Shown: in pieces, positions 30,711 through 37,773 of the stretch | Layout of the letters: every line of letters starts with the position of its first letter | Numbering within the stretch: position 1 is the first letter of the stretch | Assembly (NCBI GenBank): GCA_002498845.1 | Contig: DAJC01000030.1 | Span: 1 to 37,773, forward strand | Source: Thermoplasmatales archaeon UBA509 | Lineage (GTDB): Archaea > Thermoplasmatota > Thermoplasmata > Thermoplasmatales > Thermoplasmataceae | DNA length: 37,773 nt | Direction: 5' to 3' | Translations under genes and position numbers: made by a program | Notes under the pieces: model-generated | Database searches by the model: none | What the model was told of the DNA's origin: nothing | The model's input: only the letters and a program-made list of their open reading frames with translations

Positions 30711-31295
30711 TCAGCATTTCCCTGCTGTTATGACATCGTTGAAAAGCTGGTAGTATTCATCCCTGCACCCGTAATATGCAGTGCTGAAGGTGCTGGGGTT
30801 AGGAAGGTATCCCTTCAGCCCTGTTCCTGTCTGCAGATCCCAGTCGTTCACCTGGTTCCTGTCATAGGTTATGCAGAACTCGGCTGTCCCCTCGTATGAG
30901 ACTGGCACACTCTTGACGGACTCCGGCTCGGTGCCCTGGAAGCCTCCCTCGAGCATTGACCAGTCCTGGCCTGGATTCAGTGTGAAAATGAAGCATACAA
31001 GCTTCCTGGAGTTGAAATTCACAACGCCCAGGGGCGGAGAATTCTGCTGGGAACCCAGATTCACCAGGGGATCATTCTTTCCCCACCTGACATTGAAATT
31101 CTGGTTTGCAAGGTAGATGGGCCAGTAGGCGTTGCCGAAATAGTACCCTGACCTGAAGAGGATTATGCTCTGCACCCTGGCTGACGGATTCCTGAAGGTC
31201 CACATCACAGTGCCGGAGGACTTGTCATACCAGCTCCACGTGACCTGTGCAAGGTTTTTCAGCTTGAGATTTCCGGAAACGATTAAATCTGCCAT
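30711..31295 (-). CDS. Hypothetical aromatic-rich protein, 194 aa
   Basis: I do not recognise this protein. It is unusually rich in Trp, Tyr, Phe and Asn, with alternating hydrophobic patterns that suggest an all-beta fold: VTWSWYDKSSGTVMWTF, SIILFRSGYYFGNAYW, LVCFIFTLNP, AEFCITYDRN. Four Cys are spread through it. It has no signal peptide or membrane helix. Start at ATG 31295 is supported by a TATA-like attataata ~26 bases upstream; an ATG at 31316 lies within the promoter and is less likely. It converges with the glucoamylase gene at a 6-base gap and is divergent from glycine C-acetyltransferase. A role in carbohydrate binding would fit the composition but is only a guess. Confidence 0.72.
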   Translation of the reverse strand: MADLIVSGNLKLKNLAQVTWSWYDKSSGTVMWTFRNPSARVQSIILFRSGYYFGNAYWPIYLANQNFNVRWGKNDPLVNLGSQQNSPPLGVVNFNSRKLVCFIFTLNPGQDWSMLEGGFQGTEPESVKSVPVSYEGTAEFCITYDRNQVNDWDLQTGTGLKGYLPNPSTFSTAYYGCRDEYYQLFNDVITAGKC

Positions 31296-31404
31296 ATGAT
31301 ATAAATACGCAATCACAGTATTATAATTTTGTTACGGGTCCGGCGTGAATTCAGCCATGTATGGACATGCTTAATACTATTTTAGCCATGATCTGGTGAC
31401 AATT

Positions 31405-32589
31405 ATGGGATCACTGGACTGGATAAAGGGCGAGATTGAATCCATGAAGAGTGCCGGCAGATTTGTGCCCATCAAGGTTCTTGAGGGGCCCCAGGGGGCA
31501 TGGGTCAGGATTTCAGGGAAGGACTTCCTGAACATGTGCTCAAACAACTACCTTGGGCTTGCCAACCACCCTGAGGTGAAAAAGGCTGCCATTGAGGCCA
31601 TAGAGGAATATGGAGTGGGAGCGGGAGCCGTGAGATCCATAGCAGGCACAAATGAGATAGATATCAAGCTGGAGGAGAAGGTTGCGAAGTTCAAGCACAT
31701 GGAAGCTTCCCTGGTCTACCAGGGAGGGCTCCTGGCAAATTCCGGCACCATACCGGCCATTGTGGGAAAGGATGATCTGGTGTTCAGCGAGGAACTGAAC
31801 CATGCCAGCATAATTGATGGAGTCAGGCTGAGTTCTGCCAGAAGAATAGTGTACAAGCACATGGACATGGCTGACCTGGAGAAGAACCTGAGAGAAAATG
31901 CATCATCCTCATCCAGAAAACTCATAATCACCGACGGGGTTTTCAGCATGGATGGCGATATTGCCCCTGTTCCTGAGCTTGTTGACCTGGCCATCAAGTA
32001 TGGTGCAATGAGCTACGTGGATGATGCCCATGGGGAAGGCGTGCTTGGAGACCATGGAAGGGGGATAGCGGATTATTTCAAGGTTTCAGACAAAATAGAC
32101 ATAGAGATGGGTACATTCTCCAAGGCCATCGGTTCCATGGGCGGATTTGTGGCAGGCCCTGAATACCTGGTGGAGTACCTGAAGAGGAAGTCCAGGCCAT
32201 TCCTGTTCAGCAGCGGCCTCAATCCCGGCGATGCTGCAGCTGTCCTGAAATCCATAGAGATACTGGAGAGGGACGACAGCCTTCTGAAGAAGCTGTGGAG
32301 CAATTCAGACTACCTGAAGAAGAACCTCAGTGACGCTGGATTTGACCTTGGCCACAGCAAGACCCCAATAACACCGGTGATGGTGGGTGATGAGAAGAAA
32401 ACCCTCCAACTGAGCGAGAAACTCTATGCGGCACACGGGATATTTGCCTCCCCCATTGTCTACCCCACCGTACCGGCAGGCACCGCCAGGATAAGACTCA
32501 TGCCGTCTGCACTGCACAGCAGGAAGGATCTGGACTATGCCGTTGAGGCATTCACAAGTGCCGGCAGGGAACTGGCAATAATAAAATAA
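31405..32589 (+). CDS. kbl: Glycine C-acetyltransferase / KBL-type aminotransferase
   Basis: PLP enzyme of the alpha-oxoamine synthase family, most like 2-amino-3-ketobutyrate CoA ligase, which cleaves the product of threonine dehydrogenase to glycine and acetyl-CoA. Motifs: MCSNNYLGLANHPEV near the N-terminus, GVGAGAVRSIAGT, ITDGVFSMDGDIAPVPEL, SYVDDAHGEGVLG, and the PLP lysine in GTFSKAIGSMGGF. The related bioF product (8-amino-7-oxononanoate synthase) is an alternative; no biotin or threonine genes are nearby to decide. ATG 31405 is the preferred start (MGSLDWIKGEIE), with a TATA-like cttaatact ~31 bases upstream; an in-frame GTG at 31396 is possible. Confidence 0.9.
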   Translation: MGSLDWIKGEIESMKSAGRFVPIKVLEGPQGAWVRISGKDFLNMCSNNYLGLANHPEVKKAAIEAIEEYGVGAGAVRSIAGTNEIDIKLEEKVAKFKHMEASLVYQGGLLANSGTIPAIVGKDDLVFSEELNHASIIDGVRLSSARRIVYKHMDMADLEKNLRENASSSSRKLIITDGVFSMDGDIAPVPELVDLAIKYGAMSYVDDAHGEGVLGDHGRGIADYFKVSDKIDIEMGTFSKAIGSMGGFVAGPEYLVEYLKRKSRPFLFSSGLNPGDAAAVLKSIEILERDDSLLKKLWSNSDYLKKNLSDAGFDLGHSKTPITPVMVGDEKKTLQLSEKLYAAHGIFASPIVYPTVPAGTARIRLMPSALHSRKDLDYAVEAFTSAGRELAIIK

Positions 32590-32595
32590 GCCGCC

Positions 32596-32940
32596 TCAGA
32601 AAGTCAGGGTTGCATAACCCTTTTTTATATAGGAACTGATAAGCGGGCCAACAGGGAGAACGTCCATTCCAATCTGCATCAAACCGGCCTCCAGGCCACT
32701 GCCCTTTGCAATTGCAGAGCAGGCGAAAGGCTTTACACCCTGGCCCATGAGTTTCTCCAGCATTGCCCTGACCTCGGGATTGTCCGATATTATGAGCTCC
32801 TCGCTGGGGCCGAAGAACACCACCTGCACATCCGGAAGCCATCCATACTTCAATGCGTTGTATGCATACATCATTCCGGTCATTGCCTTGTCAACAGCCT
32901 CTTTGCCTGACGATATTATAATAAGTGCGCCATCTGCCAT
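32596..32940 (-). CDS. DsrE/YchN-like small protein
   Basis: A 114-residue single-domain protein with the DsrE-like alpha/beta pattern: ADGALIIISSGKEAVDKAMTG at the N-terminus, VQVVFFGPSEELI (~46-58), a helix (PEVRAMLEKLMGQGVKPFACSAIAKG) that carries the one Cys at the usual position, and a C-terminal hydrophobic segment (VLPVGPLISSYIKKGYATL). Members act in sulfur relay or as small regulatory proteins; with no partner genes nearby the role is unclear. I place the start at ATG 32940, at the family N-terminus; the frame runs a further six codons to 32958. It converges with the acetyltransferase gene with 6 bases between stops and diverges from sfsA. Confidence 0.82.
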   Translation of the reverse strand: MADGALIIISSGKEAVDKAMTGMMYAYNALKYGWLPDVQVVFFGPSEELIISDNPEVRAMLEKLMGQGVKPFACSAIAKGSGLEAGLMQIGMDVLPVGPLISSYIKKGYATLTF

Positions 32941-32991
32941 TGATTGACATAAGGACATGATGCAAAAACTTTATTGCTCATTGCAGTCAGG

Positions 32992-33708
32992 ATGGTGTTG
33001 ATCAACACTGCAATTTTCAATGATATCCCTGCTGGCACTGTTGTCATGGACATGGATTTCCCCATGGCAGAGGCCAGGATCATTGATAGGCCAAACAGGT
33101 TCCTTGTGGTTGCGCATAATGGAAAGGAAGAGATCAGGTGCCACCTCCACGACCCCGGCAGGCTCAAGGAGCTTATCTATCCCGGCAACACCGTCCTCAT
33201 CAGGCAACAGGCGGGGGCAAAGACCGGATACTCGGTGACGGCGGCCAGGGCTGGAAGCCAGTGGGTGATCACCGACACAAGATTCCACCATCCCATTGCA
33301 AGGCATTTCCTTCCGCCGGATGTGAGGAGCGAAGTCAGGGTAGGGAACCACAGGATCGACTTCATGTACGGCGACACATATCTTGAGGTTAAGGGCGGAA
33401 CTCTGCTGGAAAACGGAATAGCCGTATTTCCGGATGCCCCAACCACAAGGGGGCGCGATCATCTCAGGCTGCTGCTGCAGCTCATGCTGCAGGGATACGG
33501 AGCTGAACTCATGGTGCTCATGTTTCGCAGGGATGCAACGGCTTTCATGCCCAATTCCCGTACCGATCCGGATTTCTCCCGGGAGTTCTACCGATGCCTG
33601 GATGCCGGAATGCCAGTCAGGGTACTGAAGTTCGCCTTTGATGGTTTGCATGTCACGTACTGCGGCAGGATTCCTGTGCTTGATGAACATGGGAACAGGA
33701 TCCACTGA
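32992..33708 (+). CDS. sfsA: SfsA family protein
   Basis: A 238-residue member of the sugar fermentation stimulation family. The N-terminal OB-like part contains RIIDRPNRFLVVAHNGKEE and HLHDPGRLKELI, both typical; the C-terminal part has a PD-(D/E)xK-like fold with HRIDFMYG, TYLEVKGGTLL and then the family block DAPTTRGRDHLRLL, and ends with DPDFSREFYRCLDAGMPVRVLKF. The biochemical function is not settled; DNA binding or nuclease activity has been proposed for the family. ATG 32992 lies about 22 bases from a TATA-like aaactttatt at 32966-32975; an in-frame TTG at 32974 overlaps that element. Gene orientation is divergent from the DsrE-like gene. Confidence 0.9.
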   Translation: MVLINTAIFNDIPAGTVVMDMDFPMAEARIIDRPNRFLVVAHNGKEEIRCHLHDPGRLKELIYPGNTVLIRQQAGAKTGYSVTAARAGSQWVITDTRFHHPIARHFLPPDVRSEVRVGNHRIDFMYGDTYLEVKGGTLLENGIAVFPDAPTTRGRDHLRLLLQLMLQGYGAELMVLMFRRDATAFMPNSRTDPDFSREFYRCLDAGMPVRVLKFAFDGLHVTYCGRIPVLDEHGNRIH

Positions 33709-33811
33709 CACTGGCCCTATGAAAATCATTTTATGTCACCTTCCAATTCACAACCTCGAAAGACGTTGAAATTTGTAAATGCATCTACAATCTCTGGATT
33801 TTTTGAATTTG

Positions 33812-33820
33812 TGAATTATT
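33812..33820 (+). promoter_or_regulatory. TATA box of the carAB operon
   Basis: tgaattatt is centred ~26 bases before the ATG at 33843. This supports a leaderless carA mRNA and argues against the in-frame GTG at 33825, which lies only a few bases from the element. Confidence 0.45.
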
Positions 33821-33842
33821 CCATGTGGGTGGGCGTGGCCAT

Positions 33843-34895
33843 ATGAAGCGGTATCTCGTCTTTCAGGATGGGACCGTCATTGAGGGAGAAGGATTCGGGC
33901 ATGATGGGAAATCCTACGGGGAACTTGTTTTCACCACGTCAATGACCGGGTACCTTGAATCCATAACCGACCCGTCATACAGGAACCAGATACTTGTCTT
34001 TGCCAGCCCAACCATAGGGAACTATGATATATCCATGGGTTCCGAGGAGAGCGGCCAGGGGCAGGTGGCCGGCATAGTGACAAGGGATGCCCACTCAGTG
34101 CTCAGGTCGGATTCCAGCTGGGATCATTTCCAGGAATACCTCAGGGCCAAGGGAGTTCCAGGCATTGATCTTGTTGACACAAGACAGCTGGTGAGGAAGA
34201 TCAGGGAAGGAGGTACATTGAGGTGCCACATGAGCAATTCTCCTTCAACAGCAAGGGCATTCCCGGATCCCATGGATGCCGATCTTGTGTCGCTGGTGAC
34301 ATGCAGGACCCAATACCATGTTCCTGGCAGGAACGGCCACAATATCCTCTTTGTAGATCTTGGAGCAAAGAGAAGCCTGGTAAGGGAGATGTCAGCAGTT
34401 GGCAGCCTCCTGGTTGTCCCGTATGATGCTGATCTGGAGATGATGGCAGGAGAATATGATGCGGTCTTCCTTTCAAACGGTCCCGGAGACCCGTCACATC
34501 CGTCACTTTCAGGCATTGTGGACTTCGTCCGCCATGCATCTGAGAGGATGCCGGTGTACGGCGTGTGCCTGGGCCACCAGATCATCTCCCAGGCCTTTGG
34601 CGGCAGGACAACCAAGATGAAGTTCGGGCACAGGGGATCCAATCATGCTGTTGGCGACGGAACTCACGTGATGATAACCACACACAACCATGGTTATGCG
34701 GTGGATGAGGCCTCCCTTGCCGGAACGCCTCTGCAGGTCATTCAGAGGGATATAAACGACGGCACAGTTGAGAAGATAAAGCACCGGGATCTCCATGTTT
34801 TCTCTGTGCAGTACCATCCGGAGGCATCTCCGGGGCCGCATGATGCCAGGGTGTTCTTCCAGGAGATCCTGGCAGACATGGAGGCGCTGCAATGA
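33843..34895 (+). CDS. carA: Carbamoyl-phosphate synthase small subunit
   Basis: Glutaminase subunit that feeds ammonia to CarB for pyrimidine and arginine synthesis. The N-terminal domain (~1-150) has LVFQDGTVIEGEGFG, the signature FTTSMTGYLESITDPSY and RQLVRKIREGG. The class I amidotransferase domain has nucleophile Cys in YGVCLGHQIISQAFGG, and the His and Glu of the triad in SVQYHPEASPGPHD; THNHGYAV is also conserved. ATG 33843 (350 aa) is chosen over the GTG at 33825 from TATA spacing and family N-termini. It overlaps carB by 4 bases. Confidence 0.96.
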   Translation: MKRYLVFQDGTVIEGEGFGHDGKSYGELVFTTSMTGYLESITDPSYRNQILVFASPTIGNYDISMGSEESGQGQVAGIVTRDAHSVLRSDSSWDHFQEYLRAKGVPGIDLVDTRQLVRKIREGGTLRCHMSNSPSTARAFPDPMDADLVSLVTCRTQYHVPGRNGHNILFVDLGAKRSLVREMSAVGSLLVVPYDADLEMMAGEYDAVFLSNGPGDPSHPSLSGIVDFVRHASERMPVYGVCLGHQIISQAFGGRTTKMKFGHRGSNHAVGDGTHVMITTHNHGYAVDEASLAGTPLQVIQRDINDGTVEKIKHRDLHVFSVQYHPEASPGPHDARVFFQEILADMEALQ

Positions 34896-37773
34896 GCAGG
34901 GACCCCACCATCAGGAAGGTACTTGTAATAGGGTCAGGCCCCGTGGTCATAGGGCAGGCTGCCGAATTCGACTATGCAGGTTCCCAGGCCTGTCTTTCGC
35001 TCAGGGAGGAAGGAATCCAGGTTGTGCTGGTGAACTCAAACCCCGCAACAATCCAGACCGACCATGAGATTGCTGATAGGGTATACATAGAGCCGCTTAC
35101 TCCAGAAGCAGTTGAGGCTATTGCACTGCGGGAGAACGTGGATTCAATACTCCCGTCCATGGGAGGCCAGACTGCCCTCAACATGGCTCTTTCACTGAAG
35201 AAGAGGGGTTTCCTTGAGAGGACCGGCATCAGGGTGCTGGGGACTTCCGCCGAATCCATTGAGATTGCAGAGGATCGGGAAAAGTTCCATGAGCTCATGA
35301 TCAGCATAGGAGAACCGGTTGCGCCGTCTGCAAGGCTCAGGAAAGATAGTTATGAATCATCGCTCCAGTCAATTGACTTCTACCCCCTCATAGTCAGGAC
35401 TTCCTTCTCCCTTGGAGGTTCAGGGGGAAGGATCATCAGGGACCGCCAGGAGCTTGAGAAGATCTGCCAGGAATACTTCAGCATATATCCCGAAGAGACC
35501 CTGGAGCTGGAGAAATCCCTTGAGGGGCTGAAGGAGATAGAGTACGAGGTCATCAGGGATAATGCCGGGAACTGCATCACCATATGCAACATGGAGAACC
35601 TTGACCCAATGGGTGTCCACACCGGAGAGAGCATTGTGGTCACGCCGTCGCAGACGCTCAGCGACATACAGTACCACATGCTCAGGGATTCAGCCATACG
35701 TGTCATCTCTTCACTTGAAATAAGGGGAGCATGCAACATCCAGTTTGCCCTTGATTCCAGCACAAACAGGTACTATATTGTTGAGGTTAACCCCAGAACA
35801 TCAAGATCATCCGCCCTTGCGTCCAAGGCAAGCGGGTACCCAATAGCAAGGACTTCCAGCAAGATTGCCATTGGCTACAATCTGCCGGAGATAAGGAACC
35901 CCATAACCAGGAATACATATGCGGCATACGAGCCGTCGCTGGACTACATAACTGTGAAGATACCCAGATGGCCATTTGACAAGTTTGACGTGGACCGGAG
36001 AATCGGGGTCCAGATGAAATCCATCGGGGAGGTCATGGGAATCGGCAGGACATTTGAGGAAGCCCTCATGAAGGCTGTTGCCTCACTGGATACACCGGAA
36101 TCAAGGAAGCTCAGGCTTGGTGTTGATGATGCAAAACTTTCCTCTCTCATATCAATTCCGTCAGACCTGAGGCTCTTCGCAATATTTGAGGCGCTTTTCA
36201 GGAACTGGGACATATCCCATGTGAGCAGGATCAGCGGTTATCCGGAGTATTTCATAGCAAAGATGGCAAACATTACCCGGGCCCTTGGGGCAATCAGCAG
36301 GGGCACCGTGCCGGAGGACATGGCCATGCTCAAGAGGCTTGGCATTCCTGACAGTATCATAACTGTATTCACAGGCATCAGGGAGACGGACATAATAATG
36401 GACAGGATAACATCCGGCATCCTTCCGGTATTCAAGGCCATAGACACATGCTCCGGTGAATTTGAGACCCAGACCCCATACCTGTACTCAACCTATGACA
36501 GTGAGGATGAGAAGTTCCAGGCGAAAAAGAACAGGGGCACGGTTGTTGTCATTGGATCTGGACCGAACCGCATCTCCCAGGGGCTGGAGTTCGATTATGG
36601 GGCGGTGAAGGCCGTCCTTGAGCTGAGGCGCATGGGCTACAGGACAGTTATGGTGAACAGCAATCCTGAAACCGTATCCACAGATTTCGACATATCGGAT
36701 TCCCTCTACTTTGAGCCTCTTGATCTGGAGCATATCAGCAACGTCATCATGAGGGAACAGCCATGCAGGATCATTATACAGTTTTCAGGTCAGACGGGCC
36801 AGAATCTTGCCTCGGATCTTGAGAAGATCTTCGGTGCAAGCATCTTCATGGGAACAATGCCGGACAGCATAGATGAGATTGAGGACAGGAAGAAGTTTGC
36901 TGAATCGCTGGATGCCATGGGAATGCTGCAGCCAGAATTTGTCACCATTTCAAACATGCAGCAGGCGGTGGAGGCCATGGAGAAGGTCAGGCTCCCGCTA
37001 ATAGTGAGGAGCAGTTTCATAATAGGCGGTAGGGCCATGGACATTGTCAATGACAGGGATGACCTGTTCCGGAGAATCTCGGACCTGCTCAACGAGCGGC
37101 CACAGTATCCCATACTGCTGAGCAGGTACGTTGAGGACGCCACGGAGATTGATGTTGACTTCGTGTCGGATGGCAGAAATTCAGTCATAGCAGGAATATG
37201 CGTTCACATAGAGGAGGCCGGAACCCATTCCGGGGATGCAACAATGGTCATGGGGCCCGGCATTCCGTCACCGGAAATTGCGTCCAGGATAACTTCACTT
37301 GTCAGGAAGTTCACGGAAAGATTCTCTCTCAGGGGTTTCTCCAACCTGCAGCTTGCAGTGAAGGATGACAGGATTTACATAATAGAGCTCAACGCCCGTG
37401 CGTCCAGGTCACTTCCATTCGTCAGCAAGGCCACTGGCAGAGACTGGATCGGAATCGGAATCTCCGCCATGACGGGCCACAGGATACATGAAGACCCGGG
37501 AAATCCATCCTCGTATTTCGTCAAGGTTCCCGCATTTCCATTCAACCGTTTCCTGGACCTTGATGCGGTGCTTGGACCGGAGATGAAATCCACCGGTGAG
37601 GGGATGAGTGCCGGAAAGACCCTTGAGGAAGCCATGGAAAAGGCCCTGAAGCTCATGAGGATAAGCATACCCCATGGGGGGAAAGTGCTGGTCTCGGTCA
37701 GCGACAGGGACAAGCCGGCGCTTGTGCCGGTAGCAAGATCACTTGCAGGCAGGGGCTTCTCCATATATGCCAC
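34892..37773 (+). CDS. carB: Carbamoyl-phosphate synthase large subunit (cut by window end)
   Basis: Makes carbamoyl phosphate from bicarbonate, ammonia and two ATP. The N-terminal synthetase half starts VLVIGSGPVVIGQAAEFDYAG-like (given here only in part) and includes SFSLGGSGG and ENLDPMGVHTGES; an oligomerisation domain follows at ~400-540; the second half begins near residue 546 with VVVIGSGPNRISQGLEFDYG and has EDATEIDVDFVSDG and the last ATP-grasp motif ELNARASRS. About 960 codons are in the window with no stop; the regulatory MGS-like domain has just begun (VLVSVSDRDKPALV). Roughly 90-100 residues should lie beyond the edge. The ATG overlaps the carA stop, so translation is coupled. 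Confidence 0.96.
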   Translation, partial: MSRDPTIRKVLVIGSGPVVIGQAAEFDYAGSQACLSLREEGIQVVLVNSNPATIQTDHEIADRVYIEPLTPEAVEAIALRENVDSILPSMGGQTALNMALSLKKRGFLERTGIRVLGTSAESIEIAEDREKFHELMISIGEPVAPSARLRKDSYESSLQSIDFYPLIVRTSFSLGGSGGRIIRDRQELEKICQEYFSIYPEETLELEKSLEGLKEIEYEVIRDNAGNCITICNMENLDPMGVHTGESIVVTPSQTLSDIQYHMLRDSAIRVISSLEIRGACNIQFALDSSTNRYYIVEVNPRTSRSSALASKASGYPIARTSSKIAIGYNLPEIRNPITRNTYAAYEPSLDYITVKIPRWPFDKFDVDRRIGVQMKSIGEVMGIGRTFEEALMKAVASLDTPESRKLRLGVDDAKLSSLISIPSDLRLFAIFEALFRNWDISHVSRISGYPEYFIAKMANITRALGAISRGTVPEDMAMLKRLGIPDSIITVFTGIRETDIIMDRITSGILPVFKAIDTCSGEFETQTPYLYSTYDSEDEKFQAKKNRGTVVVIGSGPNRISQGLEFDYGAVKAVLELRRMGYRTVMVNSNPETVSTDFDISDSLYFEPLDLEHISNVIMREQPCRIIIQFSGQTGQNLASDLEKIFGASIFMGTMPDSIDEIEDRKKFAESLDAMGMLQPEFVTISNMQQAVEAMEKVRLPLIVRSSFIIGGRAMDIVNDRDDLFRRISDLLNERPQYPILLSRYVEDATEIDVDFVSDGRNSVIAGICVHIEEAGTHSGDATMVMGPGIPSPEIASRITSLVRKFTERFSLRGFSNLQLAVKDDRIYIIELNARASRSLPFVSKATGRDWIGIGISAMTGHRIHEDPGNPSSYFVKVPAFPFNRFLDLDAVLGPEMKSTGEGMSAGKTLEEAMEKALKLMRISIPHGGKVLVSVSDRDKPALVPVARSLAGRGFSIYA

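Noticed and set aside
1..37773. CRISPR array, prophage or toxin-antitoxin module
   Set aside because: No regularly spaced repeats, cas-like genes, phage structural genes or paired small toxin and antitoxin genes were seen; apart from one insertion sequence the window looks like core chromosome.

Overview
The window looks like chromosome from a euryarchaeon of the order Thermoplasmatales (inferred). The gene set is archaeal: FtsY and prefoldin alpha, a short-KH-less beta-CASP nuclease, a PIN-ATPase-KH protein, NurA-HerA-Mre11-Rad50, SepF, an archaeal-type signal peptidase and an Agl3-like sulfoquinovose synthase. Many genes have an AT-rich TATA element centred about 25 bases before the start codon, the signature of leaderless mRNAs. 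No rRNA, CRISPR array, prophage or plasmid module was seen; one insertion sequence is present.

Layout. 1-3.3 kb: an unrecognised protein, an XRE-type regulator, signal peptidase I and a small membrane-anchored protein. 3.3-5.9 kb, minus strand: pgk-pfdA-ftsY, a tight operon joining glycolysis, chaperone and SRP-receptor functions. 6.0-9.5 kb: a glucose-1-phosphate nucleotidyltransferase and, convergent with it, a UDP-sulfoquinovose synthase; then MarC and a TauE/SafE transporter sharing a terminator hairpin. 9.7-12.8 kb: beta-CASP nuclease and methylthioadenosine phosphorylase as an operon, a 49-residue coiled-coil protein, and a membrane protein with two E-x-x-E motifs. 12.9-15.4 kb: PIN-ATPase-KH protein and stand-alone asparagine-synthase-like protein, divergent from one palindromic TATA box.

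15.4-17.2 kb: AT-rich spacer, an IS5-like element whose transposase start codon lies in a 10-bp hairpin, a tRNA-Val(CAC), and a structured 5' leader in front of a site-2 protease. 17.2-24.7 kb: site-2 protease, then the DNA end-resection operon nurA-herA-mre11-rad50 with overlapping or abutting genes. 24.8-27.9 kb: family-2 glycosyltransferase coupled to a DUF998 membrane protein, the cell-division protein SepF, and an MFS transporter. 27.9-28.3 kb holds no convincing protein gene but folds into a closed multi-helix structure of about 235 nt and is a candidate non-coding RNA. 28.3-33.7 kb: intracellular GH15 glucoamylase, an unrecognised aromatic-rich protein, glycine C-acetyltransferase, a DsrE-like protein and SfsA. 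33.8 kb to the end: carA and the first ~960 codons of carB.

The points most worth a second look are the candidate RNA at 27974-28208, the leader at about 16990-17160 whose closing helix covers the ribosome binding site of the protease gene, the shared palindromic promoter at 14670-14679, and the hairpin over the transposase start.
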